64,000 nucleotides of DNA from Eucommia ulmoides. Taxonomy: Eukaryota; Streptophyta; Magnoliopsida; Garryales; Eucommiaceae. The stretch's first letter is position 1. Each line of letters begins with the position of its first letter. The notes under the pieces are model-generated. The model searched no databases. It worked only from the letters and a program-made list of their open reading frames with translations, and was not told where the DNA came from. The position numbers and the translations under genes were made by a program. Positions 1 to 8,639 of this stretch are shown one piece after another. The stretch spans positions 15,029,910-15,093,909 of the forward strand of contig CM028329.1 of assembly GCA_016647705.1 (NCBI GenBank), written 5' to 3'.

Positions 1-179
1 ACCACGTTAGTTGGCGCAGTAGCCGTAGGCCGCTTATGCATCATCGACTCTGAAGCTATACCATTCTTGGATCTTTCGATTGAAGGGTCAACCTTGTATT
101 TCCTCACTAATCTAACACCTCTCTTAGGAGCAATCATAGTGGATTTGGAAATTTTGGTTGCAAGAAGAGAAAAAACCAT
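1..179 (-). CDS. Unrecognised open frame cut by the left window edge
   Basis: On the minus strand an ATG at 179-177 opens a frame of 59 codons that leaves the window without a stop. It begins MVFSLLATKISKS and has a basic stretch, PKRGVRLVRKYKV, at about residues 18-30; the rest is Ser/Thr/Pro/Lys-rich. I recognise no domain. It could be the N-terminus of a host protein or of a retroelement gag-like ORF, since such basic low-complexity N-termini occur in both. Its base composition is less AT-rich than the DNA to its right (from about 240), which weakly favours coding. The real length and function cannot be judged here. Confidence 0.25.
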   Translation of the reverse strand, partial: MVFSLLATKISKSTMIAPKRGVRLVRKYKVDPSIERSKNGIASESMMHKRPTATAPTNV

Positions 180-590
180 ACGTTGAGAGGAAGAATGATT
201 ATGGGGGTTTAAACTAAGAATCTTCAACTTCTATTACATTAGGGGTGAAGTAATTACATTAAGCACCACTCCTTTTATCTTATGTGACATTTTTATCTTT
301 ATATTTTATCTACATAAGTTAACCATATAATTTTTGTCTTCTTAATTTAACCCCTAAAATTTTACAAATTACCCGTTAATATTTTTTATATGTCTTGATT
401 TACGAGAATATTCCAATTTATATTATAATTGATCGCGTTAATTGACAAGTTACGTAATTCAATTGAAAATTATCACAGGGCACATCCAACAATCTTAAAT
501 TTTTATTTGTAAATTACCTCTCAGTCATTCAATTATATCATAATTAGGACAAATAATCTATTTTGGTTTAACAAATGGAAATGATCAAGG
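180..590. other. AT-rich intergenic DNA, no gene seen
   Basis: Very AT-rich sequence with stop codons in all frames. No recognisable promoter, RNA gene or transposon end was found. Confidence 0.5.
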
Positions 591-640
591 TTTAGGGTTT
601 AGGATTTAGGGTTTAGGGTTTAGGGTTTAGGGTTCAGGTT
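591..640 (+). repeat. Short interstitial telomere-type repeat
   Basis: About six consecutive heptamers of the plant telomere type, five of them exact TTTAGGG and one TTTAGGA, followed by a decayed TTCAGGT unit. The run is too short to be a telomere end and lies in AT-rich DNA about 1 kb upstream of the zinc-finger promoter. It may be a scar of break repair or a telobox-like element. Either origin is inference. Confidence 0.85.
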
Positions 641-685
641 AGATTTTTCACATATTTTCCAATTGAAGAAGTACTCATATAATAA

Positions 686-981
686 AGAATATTTATTCAA
701 TTTATACTCTACTTATTTAATCGTCCAATTGAAAGTTTCAATTTTGAAATTACATATTGAATTTTAATATAAAATTTAATAACAATTGATTAACTTATTT
801 TTTATAAATTAGCCCCTAATATTTCTATAATAGAGAATATTTATTCAATTTATGTTCTACTTATTTAATTTTCCAATTGAACGCTTCAATTTACAAAAAC
901 CATATTGAATTTTTCATATAGAAAATATAATAAATTTAATAAAAATTGAATAACTTAATATTTTACTAATTTGTCTCTGAT
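686..981. repeat. Direct repeat pair, 148-bp period
   Basis: Two imperfect copies start at 686 and 834, each opening with AGAATATTTATTCAATTTAT and followed by a closely similar tract. They form a local tandem duplication in non-coding, AT-rich DNA upstream of the zinc-finger gene. Confidence 0.7.
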
Positions 982-1029
982 ATTTCTAAATATGTCATAA
1001 TTAACAAAGATACCATTATTATTATTTTT

Positions 1030-1285
1030 TTAGCAACTTCTTTAAAATGAACTTGAAAATTTGTTAAATTATGTTGTAATTTTTCAAATAATTCTTATAA
1101 AGTAATTTGTAACTCGTCATCCAAACTTATATTAACAAAGAAACCAACACTTCTTTTCTTGCAATTTCTTTAAAATGAACTTGCAAATTTTTTAAACTAA
1201 GTTGTAATTTTTTAAATAATTCTCGTAAAAGTTTTGTAACTTTGTCATAAAAATTTGTAGCTTTTCACCTAAAAACTTGAAACTT
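1030..1285. repeat. Direct repeat pair, 128-bp period
   Basis: Two imperfect copies begin near 1030 and 1158. Both contain TTTAAAATGAACTTG (1041 and 1169) followed by a diverged GTTGTAATTTTT-containing tract. This is a second local duplication in the distal upstream region of the zinc-finger gene, independent of the 148-bp pair. Confidence 0.65.
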
Positions 1286-1629
1286 TTTCTAATGACTTGC
1301 TACTTGCTAGCTACCTACCACCACAAAATCACTTAGGAATTTCACTTTTAAAAAGTAGTTGGACGAGATACAGATAGTGTAAATGGTGTCATGTGGCCAC
1401 TTGATTGGATATCAATGACTAGGATTACTTGAATGTACATTCATTCAAATACATTTAAAACAACTAGGATGTATAGTGAAAAAAATAAATAAATTAATAG
1501 TGAAATTGTTCCCAAATCAAATGAATCCCACGTCATAGTGACTTCTTAGATGCACATAACACGTCAAGAATGTACTACAGTGACTCTTATATGTTAATGA
1601 TAATGAGAAAATCTGCCCAATATTTGGGC

Positions 1630-1636
1630 TATAAAT
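1630..1636 (+). promoter_or_regulatory. Candidate TATA box of the zinc-finger gene
   Basis: TATAAAT lies in a locally GC-richer context. A start about 30 nt downstream (near 1662-1668) would give a leader of roughly 590 nt before the ATG at 2254. The motif match is seen; its use is inferred. No other equally good TATA box lies between it and the ATG. Confidence 0.5.
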
Positions 1637-1664
1637 TCGGCGAACTTTCCTTAAAAAGGCGAAA

Positions 1665-2253
1665 CATCCATAGTACGTTCAAGAGTCAGAGCCAAGCGTA
1701 TGGAGGAAGAGAGAGAGAGCTGAAAACGAAAAACGAAAAACGACGGGTCACTTTCCGCGCAGCAGTTAAGATTTATCCGTTTGCCTTCCATCTTTAGTTT
1801 GTCCTTTTTACTGCTTATTGATCTCGTATTCAATTCCAGATTCAGTTTATATATTTTTCGATACAAGAGCCGACGATCTTTGGACTTTTGGTCCGACGGT
1901 TTCCCTTCCGTTTCTGTTTCCTTTTTTTTTTTTCCTTCTTGTTTCCATCCTTATCTTTTCCCTAATATAACCCATTTTGTTGGGAGTCTTCATTGCTTGT
2001 CAACGAAGCAACCCACCCTTATTGATCTCTTTTATATTTCTTTTTTTCTTTTTTTTTTATTACCTTTTTTTTTTTTTTAATTATTATTAAGAAAAAAGTA
2101 TATTCCCCCGTCTTTCCAAATTCTTTTAGGGTTTACTCTTCCTACCCAAGCTACCCATTACTCTAGGGTTTGTCATTGAACCCAAAGTCCTACTATCTGC
2201 AAGCCTCCCCATCAATTAATCTTTAGGGATAGGGCTTCGGACTTTCTTTTTCA
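1665..2253 (+). other. Predicted long pyrimidine-rich 5' leader
   Basis: From the expected start site to the ATG the sequence is rich in C/T, with long T and CT runs at about 1920-1940 and 2040-2080. After the short upstream ORF at 1700 I found no further ATG before 2254, which suits a transcribed leader. An intron inside the leader is possible, because several T-rich tracts precede AG, but it cannot be shown from sequence alone. Confidence 0.45.
1700..1723 (+). CDS. Seven-codon upstream ORF in the leader
   Basis: ATG at 1700 encodes MEEERES and a TGA stop, ending about 530 nt before the main ATG. If transcription starts near 1665, this is the only upstream ATG in the leader. It could lower translation of the main ORF; that role is inferred, as short uORFs are common in plant regulator genes. 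Confidence 0.35.
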   Translation: MEEERES

Positions 2254-3588
2254 ATGGAAGACGATCAGTTGCCGCAGATAAAGAACGCCGAACAGAACCT
2301 TGATTTCTCCTGCAAAGGAAAGCTGTTTGTGAAGCTGAAGATTCCCAGTAAGGAGGATTCAAAATCAAACAATCAGGCCCGGGAATGTCGTGAGTGTCGT
2401 AAGATCTTCAAGTCAGGCAAAGCACTGGGTGGCCATATGAGCAGCGCCCATGTTCAGACGGCGAACAAAGAAGGCCAACTCAAGAAGATAAAGAAACGAA
2501 AGCGCCTTCAAATCATTGATCTTTCCAAAGAAAAAACTGCCTGCTTCATTTGCGGTAAGGATTTCCCATCCGCTAAATCCTTGTTTGGGCACATGAGGTG
2601 CCACCCGGAGAGGGAATGGAGGGGAATGGATCCTCCTTACAATACCCAATTGGATAGATTTGTTAGTAAAGAACATCATAATGATTCTACCCGTAGTCCA
2701 GATCCAGGGATTGATTTAACCAAGTCTTTGATAGGAATGAGTTGGCATGTGACTGGAAAACGAGGCCGTGAAGCTAAAACGAAAGAAATCACTGGTTCGC
2801 GGTCATCTTCTTATGTTTCGTATGATCAGGGGTTTCAAGGTGCGGCCCACCATCTAATGATGCTAATGAGTGGAGTACATGAAAGAGCCGAGGCTTGCAG
2901 CAGTAACTCAGTTGTGTCCAAGCGATATATGGACGAGAATGATCCGCCAATTCCTGAACCGAGGAAGGGAAGAATTGATGAAGTCCTTGATGGGTACTCT
3001 TCTGATTTGAAAGAAGAGGCAGAAGTGGAAACCGATTTGGTTGCTGATTCTGAAGAATCCGACGAAAAGAATAGCTTGAAAAATGAACATGCATTGGAGA
3101 TTCAAGAGAACAATCGCAAGACGATAATCTCCAGAGAGAACAACATCTGGGAGCAGATGGTGAATGAGGACGCAGTGAATGTTTATCGTGTAGCAGACCA
3201 GAAAGCAGATAAATACGTATGTATCACTTGTAACAAGGTATTCAGAACTCACCAAGCATTGGGGGGACACAGGTCAAGCCACAACAAATTAATTAGGATT
3301 CCCATTTGCATTGTTGGTCATCGAGAAGAGCATATTCATCCTAATGAAGATTCAAAATTGGAGGTGGAAAGCGGTACTCATCTCTGCAAGATTTGCAACA
3401 AGACATTTCATACAGGCCAGGCTCTTGGTGGTCATAAGAGCCGGTGCAACTGGCACAATACTACGGTATCACAGTTTGAAGCTACGGGGACTGGAAGGCA
3501 AATTCTTGAATTTGATCTTAATGAGGTGCCAGCGGTTGAAGATGATGGCGGGACTGGGTATGAAAATGAGTTTTTAACATGCGACTGA
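2254..3588 (+). CDS. Four-finger C2H2 zinc-finger transcriptional repressor (ZAT-like), intronless
   Basis: A complete 444-residue ORF, predicted to act in the nucleus as a DNA-binding repressor. Four plant-type (Q/K-ALGGH) fingers are visible: ZF1 C45/C48/H61/H66 with KALGGH, ZF2 C97/C100/H113/H117 with KSLFGH, ZF3 C323/C326/H339/H343 with QALGGH, and ZF4 C378/C381/H394 with QALGGH. The fourth ligand of ZF4 is unusual: the tail reads HKSRCNWH, so C398 or H401 must serve. A basic run KKIKKRKR (77-84) between ZF1 and ZF2 is a likely nuclear signal. An acidic, low-complexity linker (about 225-315) separates the two finger pairs. Near the C-terminus FDLNEVPA (420-427) is a DLNxxP EAR motif, known in this family to recruit TOPLESS-type corepressors. 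Single-exon structure is usual for this class. The ATG at 2254 is the first in frame and follows an ATG-poor leader. The target genes and exact orthologue are unknown; family assignment is secure. Confidence 0.95.
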   Translation: MEDDQLPQIKNAEQNLDFSCKGKLFVKLKIPSKEDSKSNNQARECRECRKIFKSGKALGGHMSSAHVQTANKEGQLKKIKKRKRLQIIDLSKEKTACFICGKDFPSAKSLFGHMRCHPEREWRGMDPPYNTQLDRFVSKEHHNDSTRSPDPGIDLTKSLIGMSWHVTGKRGREAKTKEITGSRSSSYVSYDQGFQGAAHHLMMLMSGVHERAEACSSNSVVSKRYMDENDPPIPEPRKGRIDEVLDGYSSDLKEEAEVETDLVADSEESDEKNSLKNEHALEIQENNRKTIISRENNIWEQMVNEDAVNVYRVADQKADKYVCITCNKVFRTHQALGGHRSSHNKLIRIPICIVGHREEHIHPNEDSKLEVESGTHLCKICNKTFHTGQALGGHKSRCNWHNTTVSQFEATGTGRQILEFDLNEVPAVEDDGGTGYENEFLTCD

Positions 3589-4000
3589 TCACCTTTATTG
3601 TGTATTTGTGTCAATTTGCTGCTTTCGGTTTAGTTTGCAACTGATCACATTTATGAATATTGAAAAAGCTCTTATTTTTTTGGTGATGTAGACAGAAATT
3701 CCAATATGTGAAACAGATCACCAAGTAGAAGAAAGCTAGTACCTTCAACAACCGAAAAGCTAAAAAAGACACTGATATGATGTTAGTCAAAGATCCATCG
3801 GTGCGAGGATAAGTCAATATGTTTTGTACGTATGAAATGGGTTTTTAAAAACTTAATGAAAGGCTATGCAAAATATTTAATCCTATACTTGTGCGTTACC
3901 TTCTATTTCCATCATGGGTAACACGGGCTGGCCTTGTCACATGATGCTTCCCATGAAACCCATGAAATCATGTTGGTTTACCAATCCATGTCCACTATTA
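3589..4000 (+). other. 3' flank of the zinc-finger gene
   Basis: AT-rich, non-coding sequence after the TGA. It probably contains the 3' UTR, but no unambiguous polyadenylation signal stands out. No other gene was seen. Confidence 0.4.
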
Positions 4001-4705
4001 TAGGTAGTGGTGTGCAGTGAGTTGGGTCAACTGCCAAACTAGTCCAAACTGCAACACTTGCACCGAAACTCAAACGGCCCATAGTAACCCACGCATGATT
4101 GGATGATCCATGGTTCAAACTAGCGCAACCCGCATAACATTGGTTTGGTCCGCAATTTTGGCCCAAACTGTCCCAACCCATCCACTGCCCACCCATAGTG
4201 TTGACTAAATTTGCAGGTTTAAACTTTATCATTTACGTTTGTAATTGTTTTTTTCTTTTTCTTTTTTTTTTTATGGTTTTTTATTTTCTTTTTCTGTCTT
4301 TTTTTTCTTTTTCTTTTTTTTCTTTTATTTTTTTGTGATGATTTACAAATTACATTGTAATTTTTATTTTTATTTTTTTTGTGTTACTGTAATTTTGTGC
4401 CAATTGTTTTGCAAATTCTAGTAATGCAAATTTTTTTCTTTTTAGCAACATTTATTATATTTCAAAGTCCAACCCAAAATTACTTGGGCAACCCATGGTT
4501 CTCATTAGTCCAACCCCAAAATAGGCCAAACATGCACATTATTAGGCAGCTAACGGTTTAAACTAGTCATTCCGCGCACTCCAACTTGCTCCAACTTGTA
4601 CGTTAATGGGCAGTCCACAGTTCAAATGAGCCCAACCTACATAGTATTGGTTTGTTCCATGGTTTTGGCCCAAACCGCCCCAACCCGCCTGCTACCCACC
4701 CCTAA
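4001..4705. mobile_element. Probable non-autonomous hAT-like DNA transposon
   Basis: The left end (TAGGTAGTGGTGTGCAGTG) is an imperfect inverted match to the right end, which reads ...CTGCTACCCACCCCTAA. GCCCAACCC-type subterminal motifs recur inside (about 4080-4190 and 4495-4690), and the core is T-rich (4250-4380). TAGGGGTG-type ends with subterminal repeats are typical of plant hAT elements. I saw no convincing 8-bp target duplication and no transposase, so the family is tentative. A second copy, lacking its left part, lies at 43783-44079 and resumes at 46249. Confidence 0.4.
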
Positions 4706-5790
4706 TTGTGGGCAACGTGCAAGGCATCTATTGGGCCTCTTGCTTCTCGTGTCAGTCCGTAGGTTTGATCTATCAAATTGACAACTTTGTTGAACCTATG
4801 TTCTTGGACCAAACATTCATCCTAAAGTCTATTGGGCTGACTAATCATAACTCGATGGGTCGTCCTGCCTATTAAAGGCTTTTGTCTGTTGTTGGGTTCA
4901 ACCTTCGTGTTTCCTTATAACCAGAGTTCTCATTGGTAGGGATCTCACCCCTATCATTTGCCCCCATTGAATTCTTGATTGATTTCGAAAGAAGAAAGCG
5001 AGTAGTCAAAAATCAAAACTCCTAAAGGATATCCACTTTAAGTTCCTTGTCTTCTTTTTTTTCTCTCTCGTATTTTCACTTCTTTCTTCCTTTATGTTTT
5101 TTACTTTGATTCTTTGTTTTTGTGAAAACTCCTACTTCCTCATAATTGGAATTTACTCATGGATATCATTTCAATGGCTAGTTTTGATAGTAATGCATCA
5201 ACACTATTCTATCTCGAACTTCAATTCCTAAAAAGTCTAATCATGTTGAAATATCTTCTTTATCCGAGCCTTAATATTCTTGGGTGGACCATTGTTCCTT
5301 CTATTTCTATTAATTTTGTATCCCTTTATTAAGGAGTTAGTACATAATTCATGAATTGGTTTCGATTAGGGTCCCTGATGAATTAGAACGCTCTTACTCT
5401 TCCCGAAGTGGTGAGATGTGCTTCTACTTATGGATGTTCGAATATGGCCTTTGTCTTCCCTTTTCCTCTTATCTTCGAGAACTCTTCCAGTCATTTGAGA
5501 TCAGTCTTGTCCAACTAGTTCCCAATAGCTTCCATGATATAACGGGCATCATCATCCTATCTTGTGTCACCCATGCCAACCTAACCTTAGAAATAGTTAG
5601 GAGCATTTGTTCTATGAAACTCAAGAAATATTCTAATTGATATTACATTTCCATCTCGTCAGAATTCCAATTTCTCACTAACATCCCATCGTTAATAAAG
5701 GATTGGAAGAACAATTACTTGTTCTTTAGTGGCGATTGGGAGTTTCTTCCCGAGAAGAGGGTTTCGGCCGCCAAACCATTGGTAAAATTT
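4706..5790 (+). pseudogene. Fossil of a 'putative gypsy-type transposon' ORF (PF04195-like), copy 1
   Basis: The conceptual translation contains stretches resembling the plant Transposase_28 / putative gypsy-type transposon domain, for example FEYGLCLPFSSYLRELFQS, LVQLVPNSF and DWKNNYLFFSGDWEFLPEK. This domain occurs in gag-like ORFs of plant Gypsy-related elements. The copy is broken in several places and is not a gene. A second copy lies at 46254-50330, where two solo LTRs interrupt it or its flank. The homology between the copies ends near 5785. Confidence 0.7.
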
Positions 5791-6045
5791 GACTAATCAA
5801 AACGCTAATCGGAGCCTAAAATTGTCCTGCATTTTTCATTTAATCATAGCCCTCTTTTGATCTTCCTACATATGGATGTGGATTAATTTGACTACTAGAA
5901 TTATTTTCAACGTCACCTTCCTTCTAGATTGTTAATCTTCTTAAACATAAATTGTTCATTGAGATTTAGGAACACTAGGGACTCTAAAATTCCTCTTGTA
6001 TATGGATGCGCATTACAGGTTGAACACTTGTGCAACTATAAAAAA
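5791..6045. other. Non-coding spacer, nothing recognised
   Basis: About 250 bp of AT-rich sequence between the gypsy-type fossil and the foldback element. No ORF, end repeat or motif stands out. Confidence 0.4.
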
Positions 6046-6311
6046 TAGGATTAATTATATTTTACCTCCCGCGGTTAGGCCGTTTTGTATTTTGTGCGCT
6101 TGTGGCATTCACATCACCACTTTACCCCATGTGGTTAGGCATATGTTATACTTTACCCCCTCATTAGCACTTTGTCCCCTATAGTTATGCCTACATCAAG
6201 TGGTAAAGTGCAACAAAACCCAACTATAAGGGGCAAAGTGGTGAAGAAAATATCATAGAGGAGCAAAGTGCAAAACGGTCAAACCATAAGGGATAAAGTG
6301 TAATTAACCCT
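6046..6311. mobile_element. Foldback MITE with long terminal inverted repeats
   Basis: The left arm (GGATTAATTATATTTTACC...) pairs over roughly 130 bp with the reverse complement of the right arm (...GATAAAGTGTAATTAACCC), so nearly the whole element is one large hairpin. CACTTTGCCCC-like and GGTCAAACC-like motifs recur in both arms. Such GGGTTAATTACA-ended foldbacks are common in plants and often MULE-related. No target duplication was identified and no protein is encoded. Confidence 0.75.
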
Positions 6312-6714
6312 GAGTTTAGTGTTTGTTGGGAAAGAACGTTTGAAAGGAATTGCGTGAGAAATTAAGTGTTGGATAGCCAAATACTACATGATTATTCATA
6401 GGATTATGAGAGGAATTAAGTGTTGATTCTTTATATTATTTGAGTTATTGATGAGTATTATGAAACTGAGTTTCTAATAAATAATAGTTGTTTGTTTAGG
6501 TGGTGTTTGATTGGAATATATATTTTTAAAATTTGAACTTAATTAATTTATTTAATGAATGACTGTCAAATTAACATAGAAATAACTTAAATTTAATTAG
6601 TTCATATTGACTCGTTTACTACTAAATAAAGAAAAAAGTGATGGAATGACTACCAATCGTCATATCCAATAAATTATTTAAACAAATTCTAGAACTCCAT
6701 TACTATCACCAGAA
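6312..6714. other. AT-rich spacer
   Basis: No gene or repeat boundary is recognised between the foldback element and the A-rich start of repeat R1. Confidence 0.4.
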
Positions 6715-7178
6715 CTATTTAAACAGCTTGAACACAAGTTCGCCAAAATTTAAAAATAAATAAAAGAGAAAATAAAAAGAACATAAAACAATAGAAAAAA
6801 CAGAACAGGAAAAAAAAATGGAACAGCAGAACAAACCAAAAAAAAAAAAAAGAAGAAAGAAAGAAAGAAAGAAAGAAATAAGAAGAATTATTAAAGGAAA
6901 AAAACATAACGTACCAAAAGAAAGAACATAAAATAAAAAGAGAGAGAGAGAGAATAAAAGAAAAGAAAAAAAAAACAGAAAAAGAACAAAATTAAAGGAA
7001 AAAACTAAACAGACCAAAAAAAGAATAAAAAAATTAAAAATAGAAAAAAAAATTAAAGGGAAAAGAATGAATAGACACCAAGAAAAGGGGAAAAAAAGAA
7101 CAGGAAAAAAAAGGAAACAAAATTAAACGTTATTTCCTTAGATTTTGATCTAATTAAGCTATTAAGTTTGAGCTGAAT
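6715..7178. repeat. Repeat R1 copy a, segment 1 (A-rich left part)
   Basis: A purine-rich tract with (GAAA)n at 6854-6877 and repeated AACAGACCA/AATTAAAGGAAAA motifs, ending in CTTAGATTTTGATCTAATTAAGC. It matches 60240-60665. The repeat continues at 10261-10721 and 39128-39625, split by a LINE and by a Copia element. R1 has no recognisable ORF and I cannot assign it to a transposon class. Confidence 0.75.
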
Positions 7179-7317
7179 AATAGGTTAGAGTGGGCTAGGG
7201 CATCGCTTGGAAGCGACGGGCTGTGTTTTCGCCCAGATACGGTGTCAATTGAATAAGGGTTGCCGCATTATGATGGACGGGTGCGGATAAAAAAGTTAAT
7301 CCATGAGAATAGGCTTA

Positions 7318-7916
7318 GGTTGGCAACTTGGAATATAGGAACGCTGACGGGTAAGACTCGAGAATTGGTGGATGTGATGTGTAGGAGGAGAATTAATATT
7401 CTATGTTTATAGGAAACTAAGTGGGTTAGAAAGAGGTCTAGAGAAATTAAGAGTACGAGATATAAATTATGGTATACAGGGAAGGACAAACATAAGAATG
7501 GGGTGGGCATCATAGTAGATAGGGATTTAAAGGATAGCGTTGTTGATATTAGGAGAATTGGCGATAGAATGATGGTTATGAAGCTAGTGATTGGAGGGGA
7601 AATGATTAACATTATTAGTGTGTACGCTCCCCAAGTTGTACTGTAAGAAAATGTTAGGCGAGAATTTTGGGAGAAGATGGAATAAGTCGTTCGAAGTATA
7701 CGTAACCAAGAGAAAATATTTATTGGGGGAGACTTGAATGAACATATTGGAAAGGAAATTGAGACTTTCGAGAAAGTACATGGTGGTTATGGATTTGGGG
7801 AGAGGAATGCAATGGGTAAGATGATTTTAGATTTTGCTATAGTGTATGATTTAGTTCTTCTAAATACATGCTTCAGGAAAATAAATGAACACCTTATCAC
7901 ATTTAAGAGTAGTTAA
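7318..7916 (+). pseudogene. LINE endonuclease domain (exonuclease-endonuclease-phosphatase fold), broken
   Basis: One frame reads through the family signature blocks in order: LATWNIGTLTGKT, ETKWV, NGVGIIVDRDL, DRMMVMKLVIGG, ISVYAPQ, IFIGGDLNEHIG, VHGGYGFGERN and HLITFKSS. These are the apurinic-type endonuclease motifs of RTE elements, including the ETKW and GDLN/GDFN catalytic blocks. The frame is interrupted, for example by a TAG at 7410 where a conserved Gln precedes ETKW (a C-to-T change), and again near 7645 and 7684. The enzyme would nick target DNA to prime reverse transcription; this copy cannot. Confidence 0.9.
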
Positions 7917-8639
7917 AGGAATAGCCTGATAGGTTTTTTCCTTACTAGGGTAAGTGATTGTTTAATATGTAAGAACTGTAAAGTCATACCCAGAGAGAAT
8001 ATTGCTACTTAACATAGACTAATACTAATTGATCTCAAGTCTCAGGGGTGAAAACGGGAGTCTAAGATAAGTAGGCATACAAGGATACGTTGGAGAGATC
8101 TAAGAGGTGAAAATATAGAGTTGTTTAAGGATAAAATTAGCAATGATGAGTTATGGAAGAGACATGAGAATGTGAACAAAATGTGGATTGATATTGCGAG
8201 TCGTATTAGAGAGTTAGGAAGAGAAGTTTTAGGAGTTTGTAGAGGAGGAGGACCACAATATAAAGAAAGTTAGTAGTAGAATGAGGAGTCCAAAAAGCCA
8301 TTCAAGACAAGAAAATGGCTTATAAAGAATCGCAAAAATATTGAAATCGGGAGAGTTCAGAGAAGTATAAACATGAAAAAACGAAGGTGCAAAAAGTAAT
8401 TAAGGAATCAAAATTTAAAGGCGTATAATAATTTTTATCAAAAGTTAGATACAAAAGGGAGAGAGAGATATATTTAAACTTGCTAGGTGACGTGAACGAA
8501 AGATTAAAAATATTGGAAGTATCTGATGCATCAAAGACACTGATGAAAAGGTACTGGTGAAAGATGAGGTGATTTTGGAATGACGAAGAAGTTATTTTTA
8601 TAATTTATTTAATGAGAATGACGTTGGGGAATCTAGACT

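Noticed and set aside
1570-1797. ORF overlapping the zinc-finger promoter
   Set aside because: It starts upstream of the TATA box and has no motif. It is not part of the predicted transcript in that frame.
1781-2080. ORF in the leader of the zinc-finger gene
   Set aside because: It has no ATG start (it opens at TTG) and consists of pyrimidine-tract translation (Phe/Ser/Leu).
2413-3270. Minus-strand ORFs opposite the zinc-finger gene
   Set aside because: They are shadows of a strongly coding plus-strand frame, with no independent motifs.
6715-7017. Phe/Leu-rich minus-strand ORF resembling a membrane protein
   Set aside because: It is the complement of an A-rich tract in repeat R1. R1 copy b gives a similar artefact at 60295-60504.
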